The position numbers and the translations under genes are program-made. This document shows, in pieces, positions 31,230 to 39,040 of a DNA stretch of 64,000 nt. This DNA is from Actinomycetota bacterium (GTDB lineage: Bacteria; Actinomycetota; Actinomycetes; Actinomycetales; Dermatophilaceae). Position 1 is the first letter of the stretch, and every line of letters starts with the position of its first letter. The notes under the pieces are model-generated. The model worked only from the letters and a program-made list of their open reading frames with translations, had not been told where the DNA came from and made no database searches. Where the stretch lies: NCBI GenBank assembly GCA_020161815.1, contig JAIUOP010000002.1, forward strand, positions 186,001 through 250,000, given 5' to 3'.

Positions 31230-32282
31230 TCACTTCATCGACTGCAGGGCGGTGGCCATCACGTGGAGGGTGCGCAGACGCTCCTCGCGGCCCGGGCTGA
31301 AGGGTGAGACGGCCAGGGTCGTCACGCCGGCCTCAGCGTAGGCCGCCAACCGCTCCCGGATCCGGGAGGCGGGGCCGACGAGGGAGGTGGAGTCGATGAA
31401 CTCGCGGGGCACGGCGGCTGCGGCATCGCGGTGCCGGCCGGCGAGGTAGAGCTCCTGGACCTGGGCAGCCGCCTCGCCGAAACCCATCCGCACGGCCAAC
31501 CGGTTGTAGAAGTTCTGCTCCCGCGATCCCATGCCACCCACGTAGAGCGCGGCGTAGGGGGCGATCGCCGCCAGGCCGGCCTCGACGTCGTCGGTGACGG
31601 CCACCGGCACCGTGGCCACGAGGTCGAAGCCCGTCATCGGGTCCTCGTCGGTGCCCCGACCGGCGCGCCGACGACCGGTCGTGAGCGAGTCGATGATCGT
31701 CCCCGCGTGCTCGGGTGCGAAGAAGATCGCGAGCAGCCCGTCGGCGAGCTCCCCGGCCAGCTCGAGGTTCTTCGGTCCCACCGCGGCCAGGTAGATCGGG
31801 AGGTCGGCCCGCGTCGGCAGGGTCAGCTTGAGCGCCTTCCCCGGCCCGTCCGGCAGGGGCAGCGTGAGGTGCCGACCGGCATACGAGACCCTCTCCCGGC
31901 GCAGCGCCATCCGCACCACCTCGACGTACTCGCGCGTGCGCCCCAGCGGGTCCGCGAACCGCACGCCGTGCCAGCCCTCGCTGACCTGGGGTCCGGACAC
32001 CCCCAGGCCGAGGTGCATCCGGCCACCACTCACGTGGTCGATGGTCGCGGCGGTCATCGCCGTCATGGCCGCCGTGCGGGCCGGGATCTGCATGACGGCG
32101 GCCCCGAGGCCGATGTCCTTGGTCTGCCCGGCCAGCCAGCCGAGGATGGTCGGGACGTCCGAGCCGTAGGCCTCGGCCACCCAGGCCACGGCGTATCCGA
32201 GGGCGTCCGCCTCCTGGGCGACGGCAAGGTTGTCGGCATCCATCCCCATGCCGAAGTAGCCGAGGTTGACGGCCAGGCGCAT
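31230..32282 (-). CDS. LLM-class F420-dependent oxidoreductase
   Basis: This 350-aa protein has a luciferase-like TIM-barrel. It starts MRLAVNLGYFGMGMDADN and carries VAEAYGSDVPTILGWLA, IPARTAAMTAMTAATIDHVSGGR and GLGVSGPQVSEGWHG. These match the Rv-type F420-dependent class; the substrate is unknown. The ATG at 32282 is 8 bp after the D/E-rich gene stop on the same strand, and uppP follows its stop by 10 bp, so the three may be co-transcribed. The 70 codons of open frame upstream run through the acidic gene and are a shadow. Confidence 0.9.
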   Translation of the reverse strand: MRLAVNLGYFGMGMDADNLAVAQEADALGYAVAWVAEAYGSDVPTILGWLAGQTKDIGLGAAVMQIPARTAAMTAMTAATIDHVSGGRMHLGLGVSGPQVSEGWHGVRFADPLGRTREYVEVVRMALRRERVSYAGRHLTLPLPDGPGKALKLTLPTRADLPIYLAAVGPKNLELAGELADGLLAIFFAPEHAGTIIDSLTTGRRRAGRGTDEDPMTGFDLVATVPVAVTDDVEAGLAAIAPYAALYVGGMGSREQNFYNRLAVRMGFGEAAAQVQELYLAGRHRDAAAAVPREFIDSTSLVGPASRIRERLAAYAEAGVTTLAVSPFSPGREERLRTLHVMATALQSMK

Positions 32283-32289
32283 GAGGGCG

Positions 32290-32622
32290 TCAGGCCTCGT
32301 CGTCGAGATCGGCCAGGAGCTCGTCGTCGTCGAGGTCATCGTCGTCGTCGTCGAGGTCATCGTCGTCGTCCAGGTCGTCCTCGTCCTCGAGGTCGTCCTC
32401 GTCGTCGCGGTCCTCGTCGTCGGACCCGTAGATGTCGAAGGGAGTCATCTCGCCGGTCGCGTCGTAGAGCGCCCCGTCGTAGGCCTCGAAGGCCTCCACG
32501 AGGTCGTCGTAGGCCGCCATCACGCTGGGGTCGTCCTCCCCGCGTCGACCGGCGCAGGCCTCCAGATGACGCTCGAAGGCGGTGACCAGGACGGACAGGG
32601 CAGCGCGCGGGTCGACACTCAT
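32290..32622 (-). CDS. small protein with extreme Asp/Glu-rich C-terminal tail
   Basis: This 110-aa protein has an ordinary helical N-terminal half (PRAALSVLVTAFERHLEAC, AAYDDLVEAFEAYDGAL). From about residue 67 to the end it is almost entirely Asp, Glu and Leu, encoded by GTC/GAC-type triplet runs. Such acidic proteins are annotated in related actinobacteria as primosomal or hypothetical; I cannot assign a function. TAGGGT (minus strand, 32630-32635) ends 7 bases before ATG 32622, so it is probably leaderless. Possible roles are DNA mimicry or cation buffering, both speculative. Confidence 0.85.
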   Translation of the reverse strand: MSVDPRAALSVLVTAFERHLEACAGRRGEDDPSVMAAYDDLVEAFEAYDGALYDATGEMTPFDIYGSDDEDRDDEDDLEDEDDLDDDDDLDDDDDDLDDDELLADLDDEA

Positions 32623-32731
32623 GGCCCCGACCCTATTGCCTGGGCGCATCGCACGGGAGCCCACCCCGTGTCCGGGCGGTGTCGTCGTGGTGTCGGCCTG
32701 GTGCCGCGGGGTGAAGGGGTGAGAATGGCCC

Positions 32732-32929
32732 GTGATGGTCGAGTACGAGTACCGCGTCCTGTCCTTCGAGCGGGGGATGTCCCGCTCGGACATCCGGCGT
32801 GCCCTCTCCGCGGAGGCCGAGTACGGCCAGTGGGAGCTGCATCGGACGCGGGTCTACCTCGGTGGCCGGATGCGCACCTGGCTGCGCCGGCGGATCATCC
32901 GCGTGCCGCGGCCCGACCGCGTCGCCTAA
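32732..32929 (+). CDS. DUF5703 family small protein
   Basis: This 65-aa protein reads VEYEYRVLSFERGMSRSDIRRALSAEAE in two parts and then EYGQWELHRTRVYLGGRMRTWLRRRIIR. This is the DUF5703 pattern, a small basic protein widespread in actinobacteria with unknown function. GTG 32732 and ATG 32735 are both possible. A GAGAAT hexamer (32721-32726) ends 5 bases before the GTG and 8 before the ATG, so the mRNA is leaderless or nearly so. It is divergent from the D/E-rich gene. Confidence 0.82.
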   Translation: MMVEYEYRVLSFERGMSRSDIRRALSAEAEYGQWELHRTRVYLGGRMRTWLRRRIIRVPRPDRVA

Positions 32930-32952
32930 GGCGCTGCACGGGTCAGCAGGTG

Positions 32953-34281
32953 TCAGCAGGTGCGCAGCAGGCGCCCGAGGACGGTGACGCCGAAGTGCAG
33001 CGACTCGATCGGCACCCGCTCGTCGATGCCGTGGAACATCGGGGCGAAGTCGAGGTCCTTGGGCAGGCGCAGCGGGGCGAACCCGTAGCCGGTGATGCCG
33101 AGCAGGGACAGGGCCTTGTTGTCGGTGCCGCCGCTCAGGCAGTAGGGCAGCACCTCGGCCTCGGGGTCCTCGCTGCGCAGGGCGTCGACCATGGCGCAGA
33201 CCAGTGGCCCGCTGAAGGGCGCGTCGAGCGAGATGTCGCGGTGGAGCACCTCGACCGCGACGTGCTCCCCCGCCAGGGTCCGGATCGTGTCCATGAGGTC
33301 GTCCTCGTGGCCGGGCAGGAAGCGGCAGTCGATGTTGGCGTGGGCCTGCTGGGGGATGACGTTGTGCTTGTAGCCCGCGTCGAGCATGGTCACGTTGGCC
33401 GTGTCGGAGAGGGTGCCGCGCACGAAGCCGGCGGCGCCGCCGAGATGCTCGAGCAGCTCGTCGAGGTCCTCGTCACTCCACGTCGTGCCGGTGAGTGCCG
33501 ACAGGCCGTCGAGAAGCTCGCGCACCGAGGCGATGTACTCCCGGGGCCACTTGTGCGCGGCGATCCGCTCGATCGCCTGCGCCAGGTGCACGATCGCGTT
33601 GTCCGGGTTGGGCACCGAGCCGTGCCCGGCGCGGCCGGTCGCGGTCAGGCGCAGCCAGGCAATGCCCTTCTCCGCCGTCTGCAGCAGGTAGGCCCGCTTC
33701 TCCACGCCTTGGGCGTCCTCCACCGTGACGCTGTAGCCACCGACCTCGCTGATCGCCTCGGAGATCCCGTCGAAGACCTCGGGGTGCTCCTTGACCATGA
33801 AGTGCGAGCCCAGGTCCCCACCGGCCTCCTCGTCGGCGAAGAAGACGAAGAGCAGGTCACGCGGCGGGACCGTGCCGGTGCGCGCGAGGTCGCGCACGCA
33901 CGCGAGGATCATCGCGACCATGTCCTTCATGTCGACCGCGCCGCGCCCCCAGAGGCACCCGTCGCGCTCGACGCCTCCGAACGGGTCGACCTGCCAGTCC
34001 GCGGCGTTGGCGGGCACGACGTCGAGGTGGCCGTGGACGCACAGGCCGGGTCGGTCCGGGTCGGCGCCAGCGATGCGGACGGCGACCGTGGTGCGGCCGG
34101 GGTCGGACTCGAAGACCTGCGGCTCCAGTCCGACCTCACGCAGCTTTCCCACGACGTATGCCGCAGCCTCGGCTTCCCCGGGACCGGTCCCGTCGCCCGG
34201 GTTCGAGGTGTCGATCCGCAGCAGGTCACGGCAGATCTCGACGACCTCGTCGACCGGCTTCACTCCCTCGGGTGCAGTCAT
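32953..34281 (-). CDS. M20-family metallopeptidase
   Basis: This 442-aa dinuclear zinc peptidase of the ArgE/DapE/CPG2 superfamily has VHGHLDVVP with the first zinc His and Asp, LWGRGAVDMKDM with the bridging Asp, FFADEEAGGDLGS with the catalytic Glu pair, a lid domain (about 190-310) with RAGHGSVPNPDNA, and LSGGTDNKAL toward the C-terminus. It has no signal peptide, so it acts on peptides or acyl-amino acids in the cytoplasm. TATGGT (minus strand, 34288-34293) ends 6 bases before the ATG. It is convergent with the DUF5703 gene. Confidence 0.93.
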   Translation of the reverse strand: MTAPEGVKPVDEVVEICRDLLRIDTSNPGDGTGPGEAEAAAYVVGKLREVGLEPQVFESDPGRTTVAVRIAGADPDRPGLCVHGHLDVVPANAADWQVDPFGGVERDGCLWGRGAVDMKDMVAMILACVRDLARTGTVPPRDLLFVFFADEEAGGDLGSHFMVKEHPEVFDGISEAISEVGGYSVTVEDAQGVEKRAYLLQTAEKGIAWLRLTATGRAGHGSVPNPDNAIVHLAQAIERIAAHKWPREYIASVRELLDGLSALTGTTWSDEDLDELLEHLGGAAGFVRGTLSDTANVTMLDAGYKHNVIPQQAHANIDCRFLPGHEDDLMDTIRTLAGEHVAVEVLHRDISLDAPFSGPLVCAMVDALRSEDPEAEVLPYCLSGGTDNKALSLLGITGYGFAPLRLPKDLDFAPMFHGIDERVPIESLHFGVTVLGRLLRTC

Positions 34282-34394
34282 GGGACCACCATAGGCGGGT
34301 CCGTCGTCCCGCCCGGTCGGCGATTTCGGCGGCGGCCCGGAAGCGTGTATCGTTTCGCGACGTGCTCGACCGCTCCCCGCGGTCGCGTCCACTC

Positions 34395-34479
34395 GTCCGG
34401 GTGGCGGAATTGGCAGACGCGCTAGCTTGAGGTGCTAGTGCCCGTATAGGGCATGGGGGTTCAAGTCCCCCCTCGGACA
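34395..34479 (+). tRNA. tRNA-Leu (anticodon GAG)
   Basis: The 85-nt class II tRNA has acceptor stem GTCCGGG / CTCGGAC with one G-T pair. The anticodon stem CTAGC / GCTAG encloses loop TTGAGGT, giving anticodon GAG for CUC/CUU. A long variable arm (GCCC...GGGC) follows, then T-arm GGGGG-TTCAAGT-CCCCC. The discriminator base is A. CCA is not encoded. CUC is a heavily used Leu codon in this genome. Confidence 0.97.
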
Positions 34480-34486
34480 CTCGATG

Positions 34487-34512
34487 ATCGGCCCCGCTGC
34501 GGCGGGGCCGAT
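34487..34512 (+). terminator. strong hairpin downstream of tRNA-Leu
   Basis: A perfect 11-bp stem with a 4-base loop begins 8 bases after the tRNA. There is no T-run, as is common for actinobacterial terminators. It probably insulates the tRNA from the HipA-like gene promoter just downstream. Confidence 0.75.
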
Positions 34513-34554
34513 TGCGTGTCCGGGGTCATCGGCGCGCTCGTCTACGGTGGAGTC

Positions 34555-35316
34555 GTGCTCGACCGGATCACCGCCACGCGGTACGTCACGCCCCTCAAGG
34601 AGGGCGGATCGCTGCCAGGCATCGTCGAGGCCGACGACGAGGGCACCTACGTCGTGAAGTTCCGGGGCGCGGGGCAGGGCCTGAAGGTCCTCGTCGCCGA
34701 GGTGATCGTCGCCGAGCTGGCGATCCGGCTCGGCCTTCGCGTGCCCCGTCTGGCCGTGATCGACCTTCCGCCGGCGATCGCGCGCTACGAGGCGGACGAG
34801 GAGGTCCAGGACCTGCTCAATGCCTCGCCGGGCAGCAACCTCGCGGTCGACTTCCTGCCCGGCGCCTTCGGCTACGACGGATCCCGCCCGCCCGAGCCGG
34901 AGGAGGCGGCGCTCGTGCGCTGGCTGGACACCTTCACCGCGAACGTCGACCGCACCTGGGCCAACCCGAACCTGCTCGTCTGGCATCGCCGGACGTGGCT
35001 GATCGACCACGGCGCCGCGCTCTACTTCCACCATGCGTGGCCGCGCCGCGCGCCCGACGCCGACCGCTTCGCAGCGCAGCCCTTCACCGCGGGCGACCAC
35101 GTCCTCGCCGACATCGGCCCCTCGGTGCGCGAGGTCCACGAGCGCGCCGTGGCCGCCCTCTCCCCCGCGCTGACCGAGGCCGTCGCCGCCGTGCCCGACG
35201 AGTGGCTGGAGCCGACGCAGTGGCTCCCCGACCCGTATGCCGTGCGCACGGCATACGTCGAGCACCTCACCGCGCGCTTGGGCGCACCCGAGGCGTGGCT
35301 GGGAGGTGCGCGGTGA
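34555..35316 (+). CDS. compact HipA-family kinase-like protein
   Basis: This 253-aa protein matches the C-terminal kinase half of HipA. YVVKFRGAGQGLKVLVAEVIVAEL holds an ATP-binding Lys, LAVDFLPGAFG lies in the hinge, DRTWANPNLLVWHR resembles the catalytic loop and WLIDHGAALYFHH carries the metal Asp. At about half HipA length it has no HipB-like partner, so a toxin role is unlikely. GTG 34555 is 6 bases after TACGGT (34543-34548). It overlaps the DUF3037 gene by GTGA. The gene contains a 24-bp perfect palindrome at 35234-35257. Confidence 0.87.
   Translation: MLDRITATRYVTPLKEGGSLPGIVEADDEGTYVVKFRGAGQGLKVLVAEVIVAELAIRLGLRVPRLAVIDLPPAIARYEADEEVQDLLNASPGSNLAVDFLPGAFGYDGSRPPEPEEAALVRWLDTFTANVDRTWANPNLLVWHRRTWLIDHGAALYFHHAWPRRAPDADRFAAQPFTAGDHVLADIGPSVREVHERAVAALSPALTEAVAAVPDEWLEPTQWLPDPYAVRTAYVEHLTARLGAPEAWLGGAR
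35234..35257. repeat. 24-bp perfect palindrome made of two inverted GTATGCC motifs
   Basis: CGTATGCCGTGC is followed directly by its reverse complement, inside the HipA-like coding sequence, where it encodes part of PYAVRTAY. It joins two copies of the heptamer that is over-represented across the window. Confidence 0.9.
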
Positions 35317-35705
35317 TGCATCCCTTCCAGTACGTCCTCCTGCGGTGCGTGCCCCGCGTGGACCGCGGTGAGTTCGTCAACGTGGGGGTCGTCGTCCACT
35401 CCCAGTCCGCCGAACTGCTCAGGGCCGCCTGGCAGCTGGACGCCGACCGGCTGCGAGCCCTCGACCGCGGACTGGACCTCGACGCGCTGGAGGCCGCCCT
35501 GCGCACGATCGACCGGGTCTGCGCCGGGGAGTCCGGTGGCGGACTGCCCGACCTGCCCACGCCCGGGAAGCGCTTCGGCTGGATCGTGGCACCGCGCAGC
35601 ACGGTGCTGCAGCCGGGGCCGCTGCACGGTGGCCAGTGCGCGGACCCGTCCCTGGCCCTGGAGGAACTGATGACGCGACTGGTGCGCGTGGAGGAGGATC
35701 GATGA
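35313..35705 (+). CDS. DUF3037 family protein
   Basis: This 130-aa protein starts [27 protein letters not shown], the DUF3037 signature, with [26 protein letters not shown] later. It is the regular partner of HipA-like kinases in many bacteria; its function is unknown. GTG 35313 overlaps the kinase stop and has GGAGG 6 bases upstream, so it is preferred over ATG 35316. It overlaps the next gene by ATGA, giving a three-gene translationally coupled unit. Confidence 0.88.
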   Translation: MMHPFQYVLLRCVPRVDRGEFVNVGVVVHSQSAELLRAAWQLDADRLRALDRGLDLDALEAALRTIDRVCAGESGGGLPDLPTPGKRFGWIVAPRSTVLQPGPLHGGQCADPSLALEELMTRLVRVEEDR

Positions 35706-36676
35706 CCGCCCTGTCCCTGCTGGACCTCGCGCTCGTGCGTCGGGGCCAGCCGGTCGGAGAGGCCCTGCGCGAGAGCATCACGCTGGCCCAGAAGGCCGAC
35801 GAGCTCGGCTGCTTCGAGCGCGTCTGGTACGCCGAGCACCACAACATGCCCGAGATCGCGTCGGCGGCGACCGCTGTGCTGATCGGGGCCGTGGCCGCCG
35901 CGACCCACACCATCCGGGTCGGGTCCGGCGGGATCATGCTCCCCAACCACAGCCCGCTCGTCATCGCCGAGCAGTTCGGCACCCTCGCCGAGCTCCACCC
36001 CGGGCGCATCGACCTCGGACTGGGACGCGCTCCCGGCACCGACCAGCGCACCCTGCTCGCGCTGCGCCGCGACCCGCGTGCGTCGGACCGGTTCCCCCAG
36101 GACGTCCAGGAGCTCCAGGGCTACCTCTCGGACAGCTCCGGAGTCGACGGCATCAGCGCCACACCCGGTCGTGGCACCCACGTGCCGCTCTACATCCTCG
36201 GCTCCTCGCTCTTCGGCGCCCAGCTCGCGGCAGCACTCGGGCTCCCGTATGCCTTCGCCTCGCACTTCGCTCCCGATGCCCTCCTCGAAGCGGTCGAGGT
36301 CTATCGCCGCCAGTTCCGGCCCAGCGACCAGTCGAGTCGTCCGCACGTCATCGCCGCCTGCAACGTCATCGCCACCGATGACGTGCAGGTCGCCGCCGAC
36401 ATGCACCGCGAGGTGCTCCGGTCGCGAGTCCGGCGCTTCGTCCCCGGGGCCCGGGACCTCACGCCCGGCCAGGTCGACGAGTTCCTCGACGGCCCCGCCG
36501 GGGGCCAGGTGCGCCGGATGATGGCCTACACGGCGGTGGGCACGGGCGACCAGGTGCGTGCCTGGCTCGCCGACTTCGCCGCCCATGCCGACGCCGACGA
36601 GGTGATGGTCACCAACCTCGCCCAGGGCCTCGATGCGCGAGTGCGCGCGCTCGAGATCCTGGCGGCGACCCGCTAG
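35702..36676 (+). CDS. LLM-class flavin-dependent oxidoreductase (LuxA-like, MsnO8/YhbW type)
   Basis: This 324-aa luciferase-like monooxygenase has [18 protein letters not shown], the [17 protein letters not shown] motif typical of this flavin-dependent group, [23 protein letters not shown] and [17 protein letters not shown]. The substrate is unknown. It is third in the operon with the HipA-like and DUF3037 genes. Its TAG stop overlaps the convergent RNA methyltransferase stop. Confidence 0.92.
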   Translation: MTALSLLDLALVRRGQPVGEALRESITLAQKADELGCFERVWYAEHHNMPEIASAATAVLIGAVAAATHTIRVGSGGIMLPNHSPLVIAEQFGTLAELHPGRIDLGLGRAPGTDQRTLLALRRDPRASDRFPQDVQELQGYLSDSSGVDGISATPGRGTHVPLYILGSSLFGAQLAAALGLPYAFASHFAPDALLEAVEVYRRQFRPSDQSSRPHVIAACNVIATDDVQVAADMHREVLRSRVRRFVPGARDLTPGQVDEFLDGPAGGQVRRMMAYTAVGTGDQVRAWLADFAAHADADEVMVTNLAQGLDARVRALEILAATR

Positions 36677-37485
36677 CCGCTTGTCCGGAGGCTCCAGGCG
36701 GCGACGGCGGCCGCCGCGCCGACGTTGAGCGAGTCCACCCCACCGGTCATCGGGATCGTGAGCACGACGTCGACGCCGGCCAGCGTCCGCGACCCCAGCC
36801 CGTCACCCTCGGTGCCCAGCACCAGAGCGACCCGGTCCGGCGGATCCGCGGCGAACTCGGCGAGGTCGACCGCCCCGGGAGCCAGCGCCAGGGCCGCGGT
36901 GACGAAGCCGAGGTCGCGCAGGGTCGCCAGCCCCGCCGGCCAGGGGTCGATGCGCGTCCAGGGCACCTGGAAGACGGTGCCCATCGAGACGCGGATGGCG
37001 CGTCGGTAGAGCGGGTCGGCGCACCGCGGAGTCACCAGGACGGCATCCACACCCAGGCCTGCGCACGAGCGGATGATCGCGCCGACGTTGGTGTGGTCGA
37101 CGATGTCCTCCAGCACCAGGACGCGCCGGGCCCCGTCGACCACCTCGGCCACGCTGGGCAGCGGGGGGCGGTGCATCGCGGCGAGGGCTCCCCGGTGGAG
37201 GTGGAAGCCGGTGAGCCCCTCGATGGTGGCGTGGTCGCCGACGAAGACCGGTATGCCGTCCGCCTCCGCCGCCGTGACCACGTCGGCCAGGTCCTCGAGC
37301 CACCGTGGGGCCATGAGAAAGGAGCGCGGACGGTGCCCGACCGCGAGTGCGCGACGGATGACCTTCTCGGACTCGGCGATGTAGAGGCCGCCCTCCGGCT
37401 CCCGGCGGCGGCGCAGCGCCACGTCGGTCAGGGCGACGTAGTCGGCCAGTCGCGGGTCGTCGAGGTCATCGAGCAGCTGGGGCAC
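36673..37485 (-). CDS. SpoU/TrmH-family RNA 2'-O-methyltransferase
   Basis: This 270-aa SPOUT-class enzyme has an N-terminal substrate-binding domain (about 1-105) with [13 protein letters not shown]. The C-terminal knotted domain holds motif 1 [17 protein letters not shown], motif 2 [11 protein letters not shown] and motif 3 [18 protein letters not shown]. It probably modifies rRNA or tRNA; the target is unknown. The GTG at 37485 lies 6 bases after TAGCGT (minus strand, 37492-37497), and that hexamer overlaps the stop of the upstream permease gene. Confidence 0.94.
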   Translation of the reverse strand: MPQLLDDLDDPRLADYVALTDVALRRRREPEGGLYIAESEKVIRRALAVGHRPRSFLMAPRWLEDLADVVTAAEADGIPVFVGDHATIEGLTGFHLHRGALAAMHRPPLPSVAEVVDGARRVLVLEDIVDHTNVGAIIRSCAGLGVDAVLVTPRCADPLYRRAIRVSMGTVFQVPWTRIDPWPAGLATLRDLGFVTAALALAPGAVDLAEFAADPPDRVALVLGTEGDGLGSRTLAGVDVVLTIPMTGGVDSLNVGAAAAVAAWSLRTSG

Positions 37486-37494
37486 GGGCCCACG

Positions 37495-38242
37495 CTAGGC
37501 GAGGAAGGCGCGGACGATGACCACGACGGCGGCCACGGCACAGAAGGCGAGCACGAGGGGGCGCAGAGCCGCGGCGTCAAGTCGTCGCCGAGCGGGAGCC
37601 GAGGCGAGGTAGCCGACCGCGATGAAGGGCAGCCATGTGCCGACGGCCACGAGGTCCTCGCCCCTGAGCTGCCCGGCCAGGGCCAGTCCGGCCGCCGACA
37701 TCGCGCTGCCGACGATGAAGGACACCGCGAGCGTGTCGCGCAGCCGCGGCGGGGGCTCGTGCTGGAAGAACAGGGCGGTGAAGGGGCCGCCGACCGCGGC
37801 GGTGACGCCGCTGATGCCCGACAGCACCCCGGGACACCAGGGCGTTGCCGAAGGTCGGGCGGATCTGCACCGAGCGCAGTGACACGAGGACGGTCAGGAG
37901 GATCGTCACACCCAGGATCGTGGCCACCCAGCGCTGGTCCAGGGTGACGACGAGCCAGACACCGAGGGGCGTGGTGAGCAGGCGAGCCAGCAGGGTCCAG
38001 GAGAGTGGTCGCCAAGCCACGTCCGGCGGCGCGCGCCGAGCGAGCTGCACGATGGGGAGGACGAAGCCGACGAGCACGAGCGCCCCCGGCACGAGGTCGG
38101 GGCGGAGCAGGAAGACGACAGGCGCCGACACCACGTTGATGCCGAATCCGATCGTCGACTGGATGAACGCCCCGAGGAAGAGGACCAGGCCCAGGGCGAG
38201 GACGCCGTGGTCCAGGCCCGCGCCCGCCAGCGACAGGGTCAC
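37495..38242 (-). pseudogene. TauE/SafE-family membrane permease, frameshifted by one extra base
   Basis: Two frames together make a complete TauE/SafE protein. The first runs from GTG 38242 with FLGAFIQSTIGFGINVVSAPVV to IRPTFGNALVS. The second runs from about 37827 with LSGISGVTAAVGGPFTALFFQ to the TAG at 37495. The total of 748 bp is one more than 249 codons, and removing one base in the C/G run at 37827-37833 restores a 248-aa protein. This could be a true frameshift or a homopolymer sequencing error. The GTG overlaps the second TauE gene stop. It would export or import sulfur or organic anions. Confidence 0.85.
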
Positions 38243-39003
38243 CCGAGGAGGACCTTGACGACGGCCACGAGGCCGATGACCGCGATGATCGCCCGGAGCA
38301 GACCGGGGCTGAGCCGGCGACCGACCGTGCTCCCGATGGCGCCGCCGATGAGGGCCCCGACCGCGATGAGGGCGGCGACCCGCCAGTCGATCCGGTCACC
38401 GGCGACCACGATGAAGACGATGGCGGCCACCGCGTTGGCGACGGTCCCGAGCACGTTCTTGTAGCCGTTGAGGCGCTGGATCGGCAGTGGGGAGAGCAGG
38501 CTCATGATCCCCATGAGGAGCACCCCTTGGGCTGCTCCGAAGTAGCCGCCGTAGATCCCGGCGAGGAGGACGCCGACCTGCATCAGGCGCATCTTCCAGG
38601 TGGGCTGGTCGTCGGGGTGGTGGCTCGCCACGGCCGCCGAGATCCTGGGCCCGGCCAGGACGAGCACGACCCCCAGGAGGATGAGCACGGGGACGATAGC
38701 CCGGAAGGCCGCCGGGTCGAGGACGAGGAGGAGCAGGGCGCCGATGACTGACCCCACGAGGGTCATCGGTGCGAGCCGGAGCAGGTCGCGGCGCGACCCG
38801 ACGAGTTCCCGGCGGTAACCCGCGATCCCGGTGATCCCGCCGGCGACCAGCCCGACCGTGTTGGACATGTTGGCCGTGACCGGGGGCACCCCGAGCATGA
38901 GCAGGGTGGGGAACGTGATGAGCGTCCCCGAGCCGACGATGGTGTTGATCGTGCTCGCGCCGACCCCGGCCAGCACGATCAGCACCGCCTCCCACCACGT
39001 CAC
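38239..39003 (-). CDS. TauE/SafE-family sulfite/anion permease
   Basis: This 254-aa membrane protein has about eight helices in two repeats. N-terminal VGASTINTIVGSGTLITFPTLLMLG and the central AGIYGGYFGAAQGVLLMGIMSLL are the paired family motifs. It is intact, unlike its downstream neighbour, with which it overlaps by 4 bp. The GTG at 39003 is 6 bases after TAGGGT (minus strand, 39010-39015). That promoter sits in the loop of a hairpin following the SPFH gene. The transported anion is unknown. Confidence 0.93.
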   Translation of the reverse strand: MTWWEAVLIVLAGVGASTINTIVGSGTLITFPTLLMLGVPPVTANMSNTVGLVAGGITGIAGYRRELVGSRRDLLRLAPMTLVGSVIGALLLLVLDPAAFRAIVPVLILLGVVLVLAGPRISAAVASHHPDDQPTWKMRLMQVGVLLAGIYGGYFGAAQGVLLMGIMSLLSPLPIQRLNGYKNVLGTVANAVAAIVFIVVAGDRIDWRVAALIAVGALIGGAIGSTVGRRLSPGLLRAIIAVIGLVAVVKVLLG

Positions 39004-39034
39004 CGCCCCACCCTAAGTGGGTGGGGCGGTGACG
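38998..39034 (-). terminator. 16-bp perfect hairpin after the SPFH gene, overlapping the TauE/SafE promoter and start
   Basis: The arms are 38998-39013 and 39019-39034, perfect over 16 bp, with a 5-base loop TAAGT. It starts 7 bp after the SPFH stop, a good place for a terminator. The loop and inner arm contain the TAGGGT hexamer and the other arm contains the start codon of the permease gene. Confidence 0.8.
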
Positions 39035-39040
39035 AGTCGG

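Noticed and set aside
32305..32420. CRISPR-like or microsatellite array (GTC repeats)
   Set aside because: No spacers; the triplets are codons of the D/E-rich tail in a real gene.
34555..35705. HipBA-like toxin-antitoxin module
   Set aside because: No HTH antitoxin is next to the kinase, the protein lacks the HipA N-terminal half, and DUF3037 is not a known antitoxin.
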